Source: Lingula anatina (Eukaryota; Brachiopoda; Lingulata; Lingulida; Lingulidae). Taken from it: a stretch of DNA of 64,000 bases. Position numbers and translations under genes: made by a program. The stretch spans positions 1 through 64,000 of the forward strand of contig NW_019775646.1 of the NCBI RefSeq assembly GCF_001039355.2, in the 5' to 3' direction. The notes beneath the pieces were generated by a model that made no database searches, had not been told where the DNA came from, and saw only the letters and a program-made list of their open reading frames with translations. Positions 26,510 through 37,785 of the stretch are shown here, in pieces; the first letter of the stretch is position 1; each line of letters starts with the position of its first letter.

Positions 26510-29500
26510 TAATAATGAGAAGAACAATAATAATAATAACAATAATTATTATTATTATTCACACTTACTACTCATCCAGCACTTACGTTCACACTGGTGC
26601 CCAACGTGGAAGTTCTTGAAACACGAACAGCTGCACGTATTCAGATCAAGTATGCCCCCGTTATAACACACTATTCCACCGCAGTCTGAAATAGAAGTGA
26701 TCTTCTTTTCACAAAAAAGGAATAAATTAGGAACATGTCTCATAAGTGCCTCACAAGTGCCTCATTGATTAAATTTCTCTTGTTTTTCCCCTAAGTTTCT
26801 ATATAAACTTTGACTTTCTTAATGTCAACAAAACTGTATGAAGAAAAATGGACCCCAAACACGAGCAAATATCTCAAGTTCTAAAGTTTTTAAGATAATC
26901 AGCCGTGTGTGTCACTGTTTGTGTATAGCCGCGCGCGCGCACGTGTGTGTATATGTGTCCCATCATTTGTTTCATGTCGTGGGTTTCAAATCTGTAAGGG
27001 GGTGGTTGTTATCTGAATGATTCAAACGACGTAACACAAGAGTATATCAGAGGGGTAAAACAATCGTCTCCCCCTCCAACCCAAGAGTCTTCCCTGCAAG
27101 GGAAGTTTGAAAAATATGTTGCAATTTTTAGCATGTTGCAGTGGGCTTTGCAGTACCTGTGCGAGCTTCAGATCAGTCCTTTTTTGTCTTGAAGTATAGT
27201 TTAATGAAAAGAAAGCCATGTATCTTGGGGTACAGAGACCTTTTCTTGACAAGGACGGGGGGAGGCACAACCTTTCTCACATCTCGGACAGTGTTATATA
27301 TAGCGAACAGTTCTCAATAACTGTTCACTATACACTGTCCCGTAACTTCAGTGTGACTGATGAAGCCCCACGTGTTGGGACGAAAGATTTCAGGTACGCT
27401 TTCAGCTTATTGTGTAGAAATTGAACAGTTATAAATTTCATCATCATGACTCGAGTGTTTGATATAAAGTAAGAAAAGTAAGACATAATATACAAATCGT
27501 ACCGCATAACCCGTCGTTGCATGTCAAGTTGCAGCCTCCGCATTTCTCGCCTACATTGTATGGTGTCAACGTTCCTGCCACGTTTCCACTGAAAAAGATT
27601 AATCCTCTATTTCTGTACATAGATGCTAAGGGCAGAGCTGCTACAATTAGAACCTGCAACACACGCAGTAATTCTGCACGCTTGTTTATTACTGATTCGT
27701 TCTTTACTTCGTAAGTTAATTAGTCTGTTTACCATTTCGTTGTTCGTCCATTGAATTTTGAGTCTATTAATCAGTTATTCATTTAAATAAAAGTACACCT
27801 TTATACTTATGTTTTTTGGTTTGTTTTTATTCATTCATCTTTCTTTATTTATATTCTTATTAATAATTTCATTATTTCCTAAATCCATTCAGTTATTTGG
27901 TTTACCTTGGTCCATAGTTGCACACGTAAAATTTCCATTGGTTTCCACTGGCGCCCTTACACACGGCAAATGCACAGCCCACAAGACTACTACCAGACCA
28001 AACGAGCTGGGGGAAAAATACACTGTTACAGTAATGGTTTAAAGTTGTGCTCTGAAAAGACTGAATTTCATATCTCACATATGACACTATTAGCATTTTA
28101 TGCTCCAAATGCAAGTTCTTTTTATAAACATATGTATTCTGGAGCCATGATGAAATTCAAATGTAAATCAATTTTCTTGGGATAATACAAAATTCCACGC
28201 AAAGGGGAGCCAAAGGCAAATATTTCTCCCTCCAATTTTCATATGTAACTAGGATGCGTGTCCATTAATTAGATGAAATATATCTATCAATACCTGAGTG
28301 AAGTGACCGACATCCTCAAATTTTACCGAAGAATCGTTATATCTGAAATCCTTGCTTTCATTAAACCATCCAGAGATGCAATTTTCCCAACTTGTGTAAT
28401 CTATTCCGAGATTCTGCCCAACGCTGAATCTACCTAAAAATGTTGGGATATTATAGTTAGTACAAGTTACTAATCAATGTTCAAAAGGCATAATTGCGCT
28501 GTAGGCATAATTGCGTTGTTACTGACATAATTGCATGGCAACAAAGAAACGCGTGTCCACAGGACTGCTCAAATTATTTTGTATTTAACATCACATACAT
28601 GTAAATATACCATGTGCAGGAAAAGTTAAAAATTACCAATTCTATAAAAGTTTCAACTCTCAAAACCCCAAAGAAGCATCTTTTTAAAATTATAAAATGC
28701 AGAAACACACAAAATATGTTTCTGCGTTATATCACATCATGTTGTTTATATGGGATCTATTCATTACATGACATTCATAATGTTTTGTGGAAAAAAATTC
28801 TTTTGACAGTCCTACCCGGTATTCGCCGCAGAATGCCGTCTTCATGATCGCTGATGCACTGCTTAGCCCATCCTTCGGCCACACGCTCCAGCTCATCATC
28901 CCATACCTTGGATCATGCAACGAATCATACAAACAGCATTTTTATTTTTATTCATTTCATTGTGATAGTTATGAACGATGAGTGCATCGTCTGTCATTCT
29001 GCTACAGCTGTACTACACCGAGCGAAAGAAATAAGATTATGAAATAGGGCAGCTAAAAGTGTACTTAAAAAGGAACTGACTTTACTGTTCTGAAGGAGAC
29101 ATGAAAATTAATTACAGTAGTAAAAAAAATTACCATCATTTGCATATCACTAGCGTGTTTTATCTGCCTTCTATACTTGTTGTGTTGATCTACGATTAAC
29201 ATTTTATCCTCAGCTGAAACTCCTAAAACCATAGATGATAAGGATTCGAGTATTTACAGTGCAGTTATGATGGTATGTCGAGCTAAGTAGGTCCTTTAAC
29301 AGATAATGTTCAAAAAGATTTAATCTCAGCACTTTCAAATTGCAGTTGACATAAAGCAATATTGAATGTAGTAATATAGATTTATCATTATGATTTCGTT
29401 TTCTTTCATGCACGAATTCATTGCTTTCCCCAAAATAGCTCTTAGTCGGTACAAAATGTAATAGTGCAACTTTAATGCTGTTTTGCAATTATGCAAATAC

Positions 29501-31315
29501 TTCACTAAATCTTATCTTCGAAAGAGCACACCTTATCTTCACATAAACATACAAAACACCAGGCCAAATTACTCTTATTTTGATATTTTTCACCAAAGTG
29601 ACTTTACCTCCACTGATGAACTTTTCGGATGGTTCAAGACACGCTGAATGACCTGGGAAAGCATTGAATTTGTCTTCACAACTTGTAGGCTGAAAAACAG
29701 CATGATTTATCTAAATTACCACCATGTACAACTGTAGCACACATTTGGAACCGACGGGAGGGTCAATGAAAAAGGGGCACATCAGATTTTTGCATCGTGA
29801 TACAAAAGGCAATTTTTCTTTCTTTCTTTCTTTTTATGATATTCAGTCTGATAATGTAGTACATGTAACAGAACTCAGTCGGATAATGTAGTACAATGGC
29901 TATCTTTAGTTTGGAACAAAGTATAAACTCTTGATTTCTCACAGTGGCGTGTCCCCTCCCGTGCTTGCGTGTACGTTCCTTATGGAACGCGTGTTTGCTA
30001 GCAGATGTGCGAGTGTGAGGCAGATGTTTTTTGTTTACTTTTTTTCTCAAATTCCGCCGACCTCAAAATGGCCAAAATAGAAAATGAAATTAAGCTCAAG
30101 TATAATATAATTTTTTTACCGACTTCCGAAGACTTACGAGTTTCACGGTTCTCACACGTCGCGTGACTGTATATAAGTTCAGCACGAAGGCCATTAAGCT
30201 CAGTTTTGTTACTTTTTTGAAGTAACAAATTGTTTCTATTAGCAAAATCAGGGTGTTCCCAGCAAACACAGATCGTTATTATAACGTTATCATAACGTTT
30301 TTGGGTTATATAAACGTTGTGGTAACGTAAATAATGAAATCACTTTGTATTAATAAGATCAATATATCCATATAGGCCATAGTGTTTTTATTTTCAGAAA
30401 GGTATTTGGTGTGATTACGCAGTATGCCACGTATTTTCGACAAATAAAACACTTCATTGAACAAGAATGACTGTTTACCGTTTTAAGATATGACATATTA
30501 AGTTAAAATGGGTGTTGAAGTAGTTTAAGATATTTTTCAAATAGTGACAAAGGTCTTTATTTTGAAAAAAATTCACTTTCCCCCTCCAACCTTTGATGAA
30601 AATAGATATTGTTTGAGAAACAAGTAATTAAAAAACACCTGCCTGATACTGAGTTTCCAGTGCAATATAAAGATACACGTGCACTGCTCAATTATACAAC
30701 AATCATACATAGCTCACGATAACCCAGCAACTAACACCTCTCCGAGTGTTAGCTCCGGCTTTTATCTTCTTCCGCAGCATGATGTGAGAAACAACGGAAC
30801 AAGTTCCTAATTATAGGAAAAATGTACTTACTCTTTTTGCAGTTGTTGTGCTGCATATTCCGACTGGAATTATGAACAAGATATTTTAGTAATATAAAAT
30901 CTATATGTATAATATATACAGCTATTGAATAAGGGCCTCTATAACTGTTTTATGCAATGTGAAAGAAAAGAAACTCAAAATTATACGTTTTTTAAACAAG
31001 TTACATGTATTATAATATTGAAATATTTTGACACTGTCCTCTCTAATAGAACACACCTGCGTTTTTATAATCTGTGTATTAGGTATAGTGATAAACGCAA
31101 TAATACATTGTGAGTTTTGCTGATAAATCACCATAAAAGATTACGGCGAATACCGTTAATTATTGATAAAACATAGTGCACTTTTAATGTACTTTCAAAC
31201 ACTTATCTATGACATGATATGAACATATGAATTTTTGATTTTCCCAAAACTCACCTTTGGAAGCTAAAAGCATTAAGCAAAACACCAATGTCAGTAAAAC
31301 TTCCATTTTCGCCAT
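24824..31315 (-). CDS. Secreted CAP domain protein with EGF-like and ShKT domains
   Basis: Thirteen exons join in phase into 356 residues: 31315-31255, 30863-30832, 29689-29608, 29213-29134, 28906-28816, 28433-28294, 28006-27906, 27588-27503, 26685-26587, 26232-26119, 25847-25806, 25217-25176 and 24924-24824. Residues 1-18 (MAKMEVLLTLVFCLMLLA) are a signal peptide. The CAP domain covers about 59-210 and keeps QHNKYR, VWDDELERVAEGWAKQC, GHFTQ joined to LVW, and YVCNYGPSGN; the hinge is YNVGEKCGGCN. An EGF-like module follows at about 225-257 (CYNGGILDLNTCSCSC), then a ShKT-type six-cysteine module at about 258-295. Two 42-nt exons give near-identical 14-residue repeats (SGRNYTAGSVTVP, PGSNYTEGTVTVP). 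The end is a proline-rich linker plus hydrophobic GIGSMIIIAEIILIW, possibly a GPI signal or membrane segment. Such proteins act outside the cell; the exact role is unknown. Confidence 0.88.
25419..25585. mobile_element. hAT-like MITE in a CAP-gene intron
   Basis: The element begins CAGGGGCGGATTTAGGG and ends with the inverse CCCTGGATCCGCCCCTG. It is flanked by CTTAG on both sides (25414-25418 and 25586-25590). Termini starting CAGGGGCGGA are typical of hAT non-autonomous elements. It sits between the two duplicated 42-nt exons. Confidence 0.75.
25777..25802. repeat. Poly-A tract
   Basis: About 24 consecutive A residues immediately beside the exon ending at 25806. Confidence 0.95.
26478..26560. 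repeat. AAT/ATT microsatellite
   Basis: A run of about nine AAT units followed by interrupted AAT/AAC and ATT units, in an intron of the CAP gene. Confidence 0.9.
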
Positions 31316-31319
31316 ATAA

Positions 31320-33470
31320 ATGCTGCAGTAAAATACCAGTTGTAGGTGCCGGTAGTGATGGCCACGATATGACTTGTTGAATTACGGGACAGGTCGAATT
31401 TTCTTTTTGTATTGCCATTATTTGCTGAAGTATTTCAGAACTGAGATAGGTTTGTTAAGCCTTACTGATCGTGCCAAAGAGACCACACCAATCTGAATTA
31501 GGGAAAAGATAAGACTTTCTGGTGAGGAAAAATAACGTGACCGTAAAGCTTAAATTACACTGTCGTGTTTGAGAAAGGGATCATCATTCAATTTAGCTCA
31601 ATTAGACTTTATACCACAGCAACTGGCAGACCCAAGATTTTGCTAAGGAGAGGAGTGGGACAAGAATGAATGTCTTTGTCTCGCTTGGGAGGTTTGAAAA
31701 TATTTTAAATCAAATAGACCCTATACAATTAAAATACACTCTGCTGTTAATTAGTTCATAAAGAATTCATTACAGGCAGAAACTTAGATCATACAGAAAA
31801 ATAATATGACAAGCCTGACGATGTCAAATCTTGGGGTTCAGTTTCTTTGATGTTTTGTCTCCGAGGAAACAATGCACATGTCAATTCAAATACGATAAGT
31901 TACTAGTTGACAGCACGTATTTTCTTTTCCGATAAAATGCCGGTCTATGTCGCATATATATATTGAACATGTATAATACCATTCCTTTTTATATACAGAC
32001 ACTGTAAGTGTCTTTATACAGTATATTCTGATAGGTCTGGCTGTCAGCGTCGTCGCTGTCACCGTCGCTATCGCTGTCCGACATGACGTTAGCCCCATAA
32101 CTTCCAAACCGTATTTTTGTTTTACTTTAAATTTACCGAGTGGCTTTGTTTGGTAAAGAGGCAGGTTGATTGCGAAAATAAAGCATGATCGGTTTACATT
32201 TACGGTAAGTATTTTTTTTTTTTTTGGCATAATTTTGGTGAAGTTCGCCCCATAACTTCCAAACCGTATTTTTTTGTTTTAATTTAAATTTACAGATTGG
32301 CTTTGTTTGGTAAAGAGGCAGGTTGCTTTCGAAGATCAGCATTATCAGTGTACATTGACGGTGATTATTCTGATTTTTTTATGTGTGAAACTTTCATTTT
32401 TCACACATTAGCATTTTTAGTGACTTTTATATCACATAGAATTGAACCACTTGCTAGTTTTTCAATGTCCATGTTACCTGGAGGGTAAGAGGGTAAGTTT
32501 GATTTTGCTATTTTAGAGCATTATGTAACAGTGCACCAAAGTTGGCCAATACATTATTTTGCGCCCTTTTTTCTGCATAATGTCTGAACACTTGACAGCT
32601 TTGCATTTTTGTTTCCTGTATGGTGTCTGTATATTTGTCAGCTTTGCTATCTAGTTATTACTTGTGATCATTTTTTAGCCTTTAAAATGTATTCGTCAAA
32701 TATGATAAAAAGATAATACTCGTTGTAAATGCGCGTCACTTTATATGGCTGTTACTTTATATAGGCCCTTAACTCAAGCACGTCCGCTCGAACAGCAAAG
32801 CACAGTAAACCCCTTTCTCACGAAAATATTATCTTGATATTGTTGTATTTTTGCTAACTGGCCACTATGGTGATGTTTTTTCTTTTTTTTTTTTTGTGAG
32901 AAAGGAGTTTATAAGTAAAATATATACCAGTCTTTTTTCACAATTCTGTTGTCATGGAAAAATCCACCAAGCTGTTTTTGTGAATAGAGCGGATATTTAG
33001 ATATTTTATGTCGACCATTCACAAATGAATGAAAAAATGTCTTTAATTTTGAAGTGTATGGGACACTTGTTTCTTAGATTCAAAACTATCCATGTGAAAT
33101 GTTCACATACTTTTTCACAATTTTCTTGCCATGGCACTTATAGTCTTTGTGAATTGGCCCTTTCATTTTATTTCTTTGGGAATATCAGTTAATGTTATAT
33201 GCCAAACTCATCTTTTTGACGTTGATTTGACGAATCAACTCTTGGTAGCGGATATTTGAATATTTCATGTTGATCATTCTTAAATAAAAGAAAAAATGGT
33301 TCTTGATTTCTAGGTGTGTGTGTAATATTCACCAGTATGTCGCAAACGGATAATGCATTTATTAGACTTGATATGACCTAAAATACAAAGTACATTACAT
33401 TTCTGAATCTGCGACTTAATTTGACAGTTAAAATTTCATGATTTTTAGGCGCGGCACATTCTTGGAATAA
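31320..33470. other. Intergenic region with a local direct duplication
   Basis: No exon could be supported. It holds the direct repeat at 32.09-32.37 kb and AT-rich unique sequence. Confidence 0.45.
32092..32370. repeat. Two direct repeats of about 120 bases
   Basis: 32092-32215 and 32247-32370 both begin GCCCCATAACTTCCAAACCG, share GGCTTTGTTTGGTAAAGAGG and end near a TTTACATTTACGGT-like string. The spacing is 155 bases. This is a recent tandem duplication of unknown function. Confidence 0.8.
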
Positions 33471-33477
33471 GACATTT

Positions 33478-34577
33478 TCAATAGAAGAAATATTTTTGTT
33501 GGTGAGGAAGTTTGAACTTCCCTTTCCATTTCTTCTGACTATAAGAACGTAATGTCAGTTCAGTGCCGGTACATTCTTGATCCATGGCTGACAAAAGGCA
33601 ATCTAATTCCGAGATGATGATAAGGCCAGTTAGATCGATGTCTCTATTTTGAATAGAAAGATAACTACAAGTGTCATTCAAAGAGAGAAGATGGTGGACC
33701 TGGTTTATTCTGTGCGAAAAACGTGCTGCAGGCCTCCCAGTGAAAAGACCCCTCAGTTTGCAGAGGAGACTGCGCATGTACGTGAAAATGAACCTGTCCA
33801 GTTGCTCGTCAAACGGGCTTTCGGTGCGTCTTGAGCACGAAGTTTCTACACGATGAAGCAGACCGAACTTAACAGTCATTTCTTGTAGATAAAAGTAGAT
33901 CGTCAACAGTTTCGTTTGTACCTACAACGAAAAAATCATATGAATAATGTGGTCATATCTAGCGAACTTGCGACGACAAGAAACGTAAAAGATGCCGGTG
34001 TCAGAAAAATTATTTAAGGTTCTTTGATGCCAAAGAGCAATCTTTAGTATAATTCGAGACATACGGCGAAGATCCTTATCTTTGCCAAGCACTTGTGAGT
34101 GAACTTTTTCTAGCTGCTCTTATGCAATTTTTTTATTTCTTATTATTTCAACATTTCATTATTATTTTTGTTATATAATCTTATTCCAGACTATTTTAAT
34201 TAAAATTACTGTCACCCAATATCTCGGCGGAAACAAGTTTTTTTCTTCAACCCTTTTTATTTTATTAAAACAATTAACTGTCAGAAACCTTACTAACATA
34301 CACTCACAGATTTATAACAGGTCTAATTTCGTTAAAAAACTGAAGTGAATTTCAGACTTACACTGTCCTCATCTAGTTGGTCTGTAACGCATTTGCAGTT
34401 ACGACAAAAATCCAGACGGGAGTGAGTCCACCTGTGTAAGATGGCACGGATTTCTTCTGTCTCACGAGTGCAACCGGGACTAGCACCACGGAAGTGGAAT
34501 CCTAACCGTCGACACTGCAGTCATAAAGGCAAAAATAATTAGCAGTAATTGGCATCCCCTCACAGAGGGTGTGTCGC

Positions 34578-34616
<39 letters not shown>

Positions 34617-35146
34617 AATATATACTCAATATGTCTGTGTCTGTGGATATCAATTCGGGTGCATCGTTTGATATACTGCCAACACCTTGATATAAATCAA
34701 ACTTACGTAGCCATTAAGCAGGCCCTGGAGCTGTCTTCTTGCCTCCTTCACATCGTGTCCTAACTCTTGAATGGCAGAAATGTCATCACTCACGTGAATG
34801 GAAGAGAAGTCAACTGGAAGGACAAAACAGAATATGACAAATTCAATTTCCTTTCCCACACCTCTTTCTAACATCCACGCCCTCATTATCCTTCAACACG
34901 ATACTCTATTCTAATAATCAAGCTTCATGAAGAAGAAAAACATCATAAATATCATTGACACACTCTTTAAGAAATCTGAATCTCAGTTCAAATTATATGC
35001 CGCGGGTTATGTGTGCGCGGGGATTGCAACGGCGTGTCTCGGCATAGTCAATACTCACACCGATTTTTGGTTTTTCTCCCCTGAATAATTTTTATTGCGC
35101 ACATACGGACTACAATAATGAATATTCCACACACACAAAAAAGCAT
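33478..35146 (-). CDS. Cytokine-like helical secreted protein, gene 1
   Basis: Four exons join in phase into about 263 residues: 35146-35059, 34813-34707, 34514-34362 and 33921-33478. Exon 1 starts MLFCVCGIFIIVVRMCA, a signal-peptide-like or membrane segment, and ends in phase 1. Exon 2 (phase 1 to 0) is mostly one amphipathic helix, DISAIQELGHDVKEARRQLQ. Exon 3 (0 to 0) is a cysteine-bearing loop with CRNCKC. Exon 4 carries three further helix-like stretches: QTKLLTIYFYLQEMTVKFGL, DEQLDRFIFTYMRSLLCKLR and GLIIISELDCLLSAMDQ. Signal peptide, helix A, long loop, then helices B to D, with introns in phases 1-0-0, is the layout of long-chain class I cytokines (IL-6, growth hormone, EPO type). The family call is by architecture and I see no diagnostic motif. 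Relatives lie at 37.3, 45.1 and 51.8 kb on the same strand. Confidence 0.6.
34581..34616. repeat. (GA)n microsatellite
   Basis: About seventeen GA units in the intron between exons 2 and 3 of cytokine-like gene 1. Confidence 0.95.
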
Positions 35147-35149
35147 AAC

Positions 35150-36357
35150 TTCAAGAAAAAAGAATCCAGTCAGGCTGTTTTTAAATATTAGCTGTATTTC
35201 AGTGCTGGTAATCATTCTTGTAAATTTAAGAATTAGAAGTAACACCAATTTTATGGTGTTAGCGACGCCGACGCCAACTGGCGCAGCAGGTGGATACATG
35301 TATATGTACAGAAACACATAGACACGCAGTGGCTCTTTATATACGTTGAACTACTCCATTGTAATATACATGTGCTGTCCATCCTTTACTATTCAAGTAC
35401 TTCAATCTGCGGCAGAGCTACATTAGTTCCCTGAATGTATTATTATTATCCAACATTATTCTGTTCGAAATGCTCTACTCGAAGAAAGGGAAATATTCTT
35501 GGAGATTCAGACATAGTATATTTCTTAGTTTGTCTTAGTTTATGATAGCGATTGCTTCCATGGCATTAGACATGTAAAACAAAGATATACCATCCATCAT
35601 TTTTTTTCAATAATTTAAAGATATTCACCTTTTGGTCGCTTGGAGTTAGGATAATTCTGATTCTTCCTGATAATTCACATCCAGCAAAACTTGAGAGATC
35701 TTATCATTCCTTGTTTTGACTGACTGAGATTCTGGCTTTTTCCTCAAGCTTGACAGTGAACTATCACCACACACGGTAACCAAACTACACATAAAATGTA
35801 ACAGTGATAGTGCTTACATAAGAGGAATAGATTTTTCAATCCTAAAAACATAAGAGGAAGCATATTACAAACTATGGACCCTTTAATTGTCGATGATGAA
35901 ACTCCTGTTAAGGCGTTTTGTCTGCCATTTTGAAAATCGTCATTTCACTAACCTAAAATTTTTTGTGAAAAAAATTATTGTCACATGCGTGTTTAGCACC
36001 AATTTGTAGGAGGAAAACTTAACTTGAAGCGCACAATAAAAAACTAAAACAATCATTTAATGAAAACAATGGCAATGTTATCTTTGGCAGCTTATTAAGC
36101 CCATAAGAAAATCGTGATCATACCTGCCATCCTGTTACTTCAAATCTAGAAATCCAGGAAGTTGCATGACAGTAACATTAGCACTTTCTATCAGGCATCA
36201 ACGATCCTCTTATTTTTCGTGATTACGCGCTGGACCTCTGTGGTGCAATGTAAGAGGAAACCTTACCTCGTGAGTAAATCATATGCCTTGAGACAGTAGT
36301 TGGATGATATGATAGTAAGGGTACTTCAGCACAAGTTAGAATTTTTCTCGCCGTTAC
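35150..36357. other. Intergenic, no gene seen
   Basis: AT-rich unique sequence upstream of cytokine-like gene 1. No convincing exon on either strand. Confidence 0.4.
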
Positions 36358-36932
36358 CTTATGCCCCTATTTCACACAGACCACGAATCCCACGAATAGC
36401 CAGGAATTGACAAATTTCAGGATTCCTGGTTGAATCGTATTCAGTTCGTGAAGTTCTTAACAGATTCGTATATATTCGTAGTCAGTTCTTGCAATTCTTG
36501 ACCAACAGGAATTCGTGGCAAAAACTTTAATGCCCCTATTTCACACAGACCACGAATCGCCAGGAATTGACAAATTTCAGGATTCGTGGTTGAATCGTAA
36601 TCAGTTCGTGAAGTTCTTTACAGATTCGTACATAATCGTAGTCAGTTCTTGCAATTCTTGATCAATCGGGAATTCGTGGCAAAAATTATGAGCTGGTCAA
36701 AATTTTGGCCACGAACTACCGATTCCAAAAAAATGGTAGTGAATTCTTGACAATATTCGTGCGATTCCAGCCGAATCCCACGAATATTCGTGACACTATC
36801 GCACCTGTATCGTAACTGAATCGTAGAGCGTGTCGAATAAGGCCAGAAAATTTGTAACATCTCACGAATCCTGAAATTTGTCAATTCCTGGCGATTCGTG
36901 GGATTCGTGGTCTGTGTGAAATAGGGGCATTA
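36358..36932. mobile_element. Palindromic MITE rich in ATTCGTG/CACGAAT words
   Basis: The main element, 36529-36932, starts TAATGCCCCTATTTCACACA and ends with the inverse TGTGTGAAATAGGGGCATTA. Its interior consists largely of ATTCGTG and CACGAAT words in both orientations. A second left end at 36358-36400 shows a partial tandem or nested copy. TA dinucleotides at both tips fit a TA target site (Tc1/mariner-type) but do not prove it. The right half recurs at 44339-44632 as part of the duplicated block. Confidence 0.75.
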
Positions 36933-37283
36933 CGGATAACTTGGTGACCTCCTTGAGTAGAATACAGAAAAGAAAAGTTGGTGATTATGCGAGTACGTTG
37001 GAAACAGGCGACACGGGGTACGGCACAGAAATGTGCACAAAATCAGCCAGAGAAATATCTTAGAATATCAAGAGAGGTTACAAAACAATATAGTTCAGGC
37101 GAGTTAAGGACCTCATGAACTCCACAATGTTTTGAGAGTTGTTTTTTAAATTATGAAGGATTTTAATTAATGTTCAACATATGTTTGCATTACCGTATCA
37201 GTTAGACATGCAGGTAAACTGCATAATTTGACTAGATCTTTTTTCTTTGATAGACTTAGCGTACAGTCTTTGTGAGACATAAT

Positions 37284-37785
37284 TCACCACAAACTTCCGC
37301 CAAGGCTTTGCGACAGTATGATGGTATACCGGATTGCTAATTGTTCTGCGCGACGACTATTGATATTCATATCTTTGTTACATTTTCCGAAAAAAGGAAA
37401 ATGATTCTGCCATTCGTAAGTAAGAAAATCTGAGAAGCATTTGGAATTGAAAGCTATCACACTTTCTCTTTTTCTAGCAATAAACTGTAGAACTTGTGCC
37501 ATGTCACCGTGCATATAAATCTCCACCATTACAGCAATGAATGGCATCTTTTGCACGTTCTGTCTCGGTTGAGATAATGAAACACCATTCCCTATTCCAA
37601 AAATAACGAACACGAAAACATACCTTCCAGCCTCTGAAAAATTCTTCCGGTGCAGGGATTTTCAAGATCTGTTCTCGATAATCTCTTGCCGTACCGCACC
37701 CAAGCTTTGGGCAGCGTCGTAGTGTTCGCAAGACTCGGTGTGTGCAGAAGGAACAACATTGCGATGAACTTGTTGAGTATACATT
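37284..37785 (-). CDS. Cytokine-like helical secreted protein, gene 2 (3' exons)
   Basis: Two exons are supported: 37785-37624 (phase 0 to 0, 54 codons) and 37559-37284 (phase 0, ends TGA). The first is a cysteine-bearing loop exon containing QCCSFCTHRVLRTLRRCPKL, equivalent to exon 3 of gene 1. The second gives helix-like stretches NVQKMPFIAVMVEIYMHGDM, FSDFLTYEWQNHF and AEQLAIRYTIILSQSLGG, matching gene 1's final exon in phase and in the position of the first helix. The 5' exons (signal peptide, helix A) were not found. A 35-nt candidate at 37979-37945 has the right phase (1 to 0) and a GTAAGT donor but is too short for a full helix A. Nearly the same locus recurs, damaged, at 45.0-45.5 kb. 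Confidence 0.5.
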
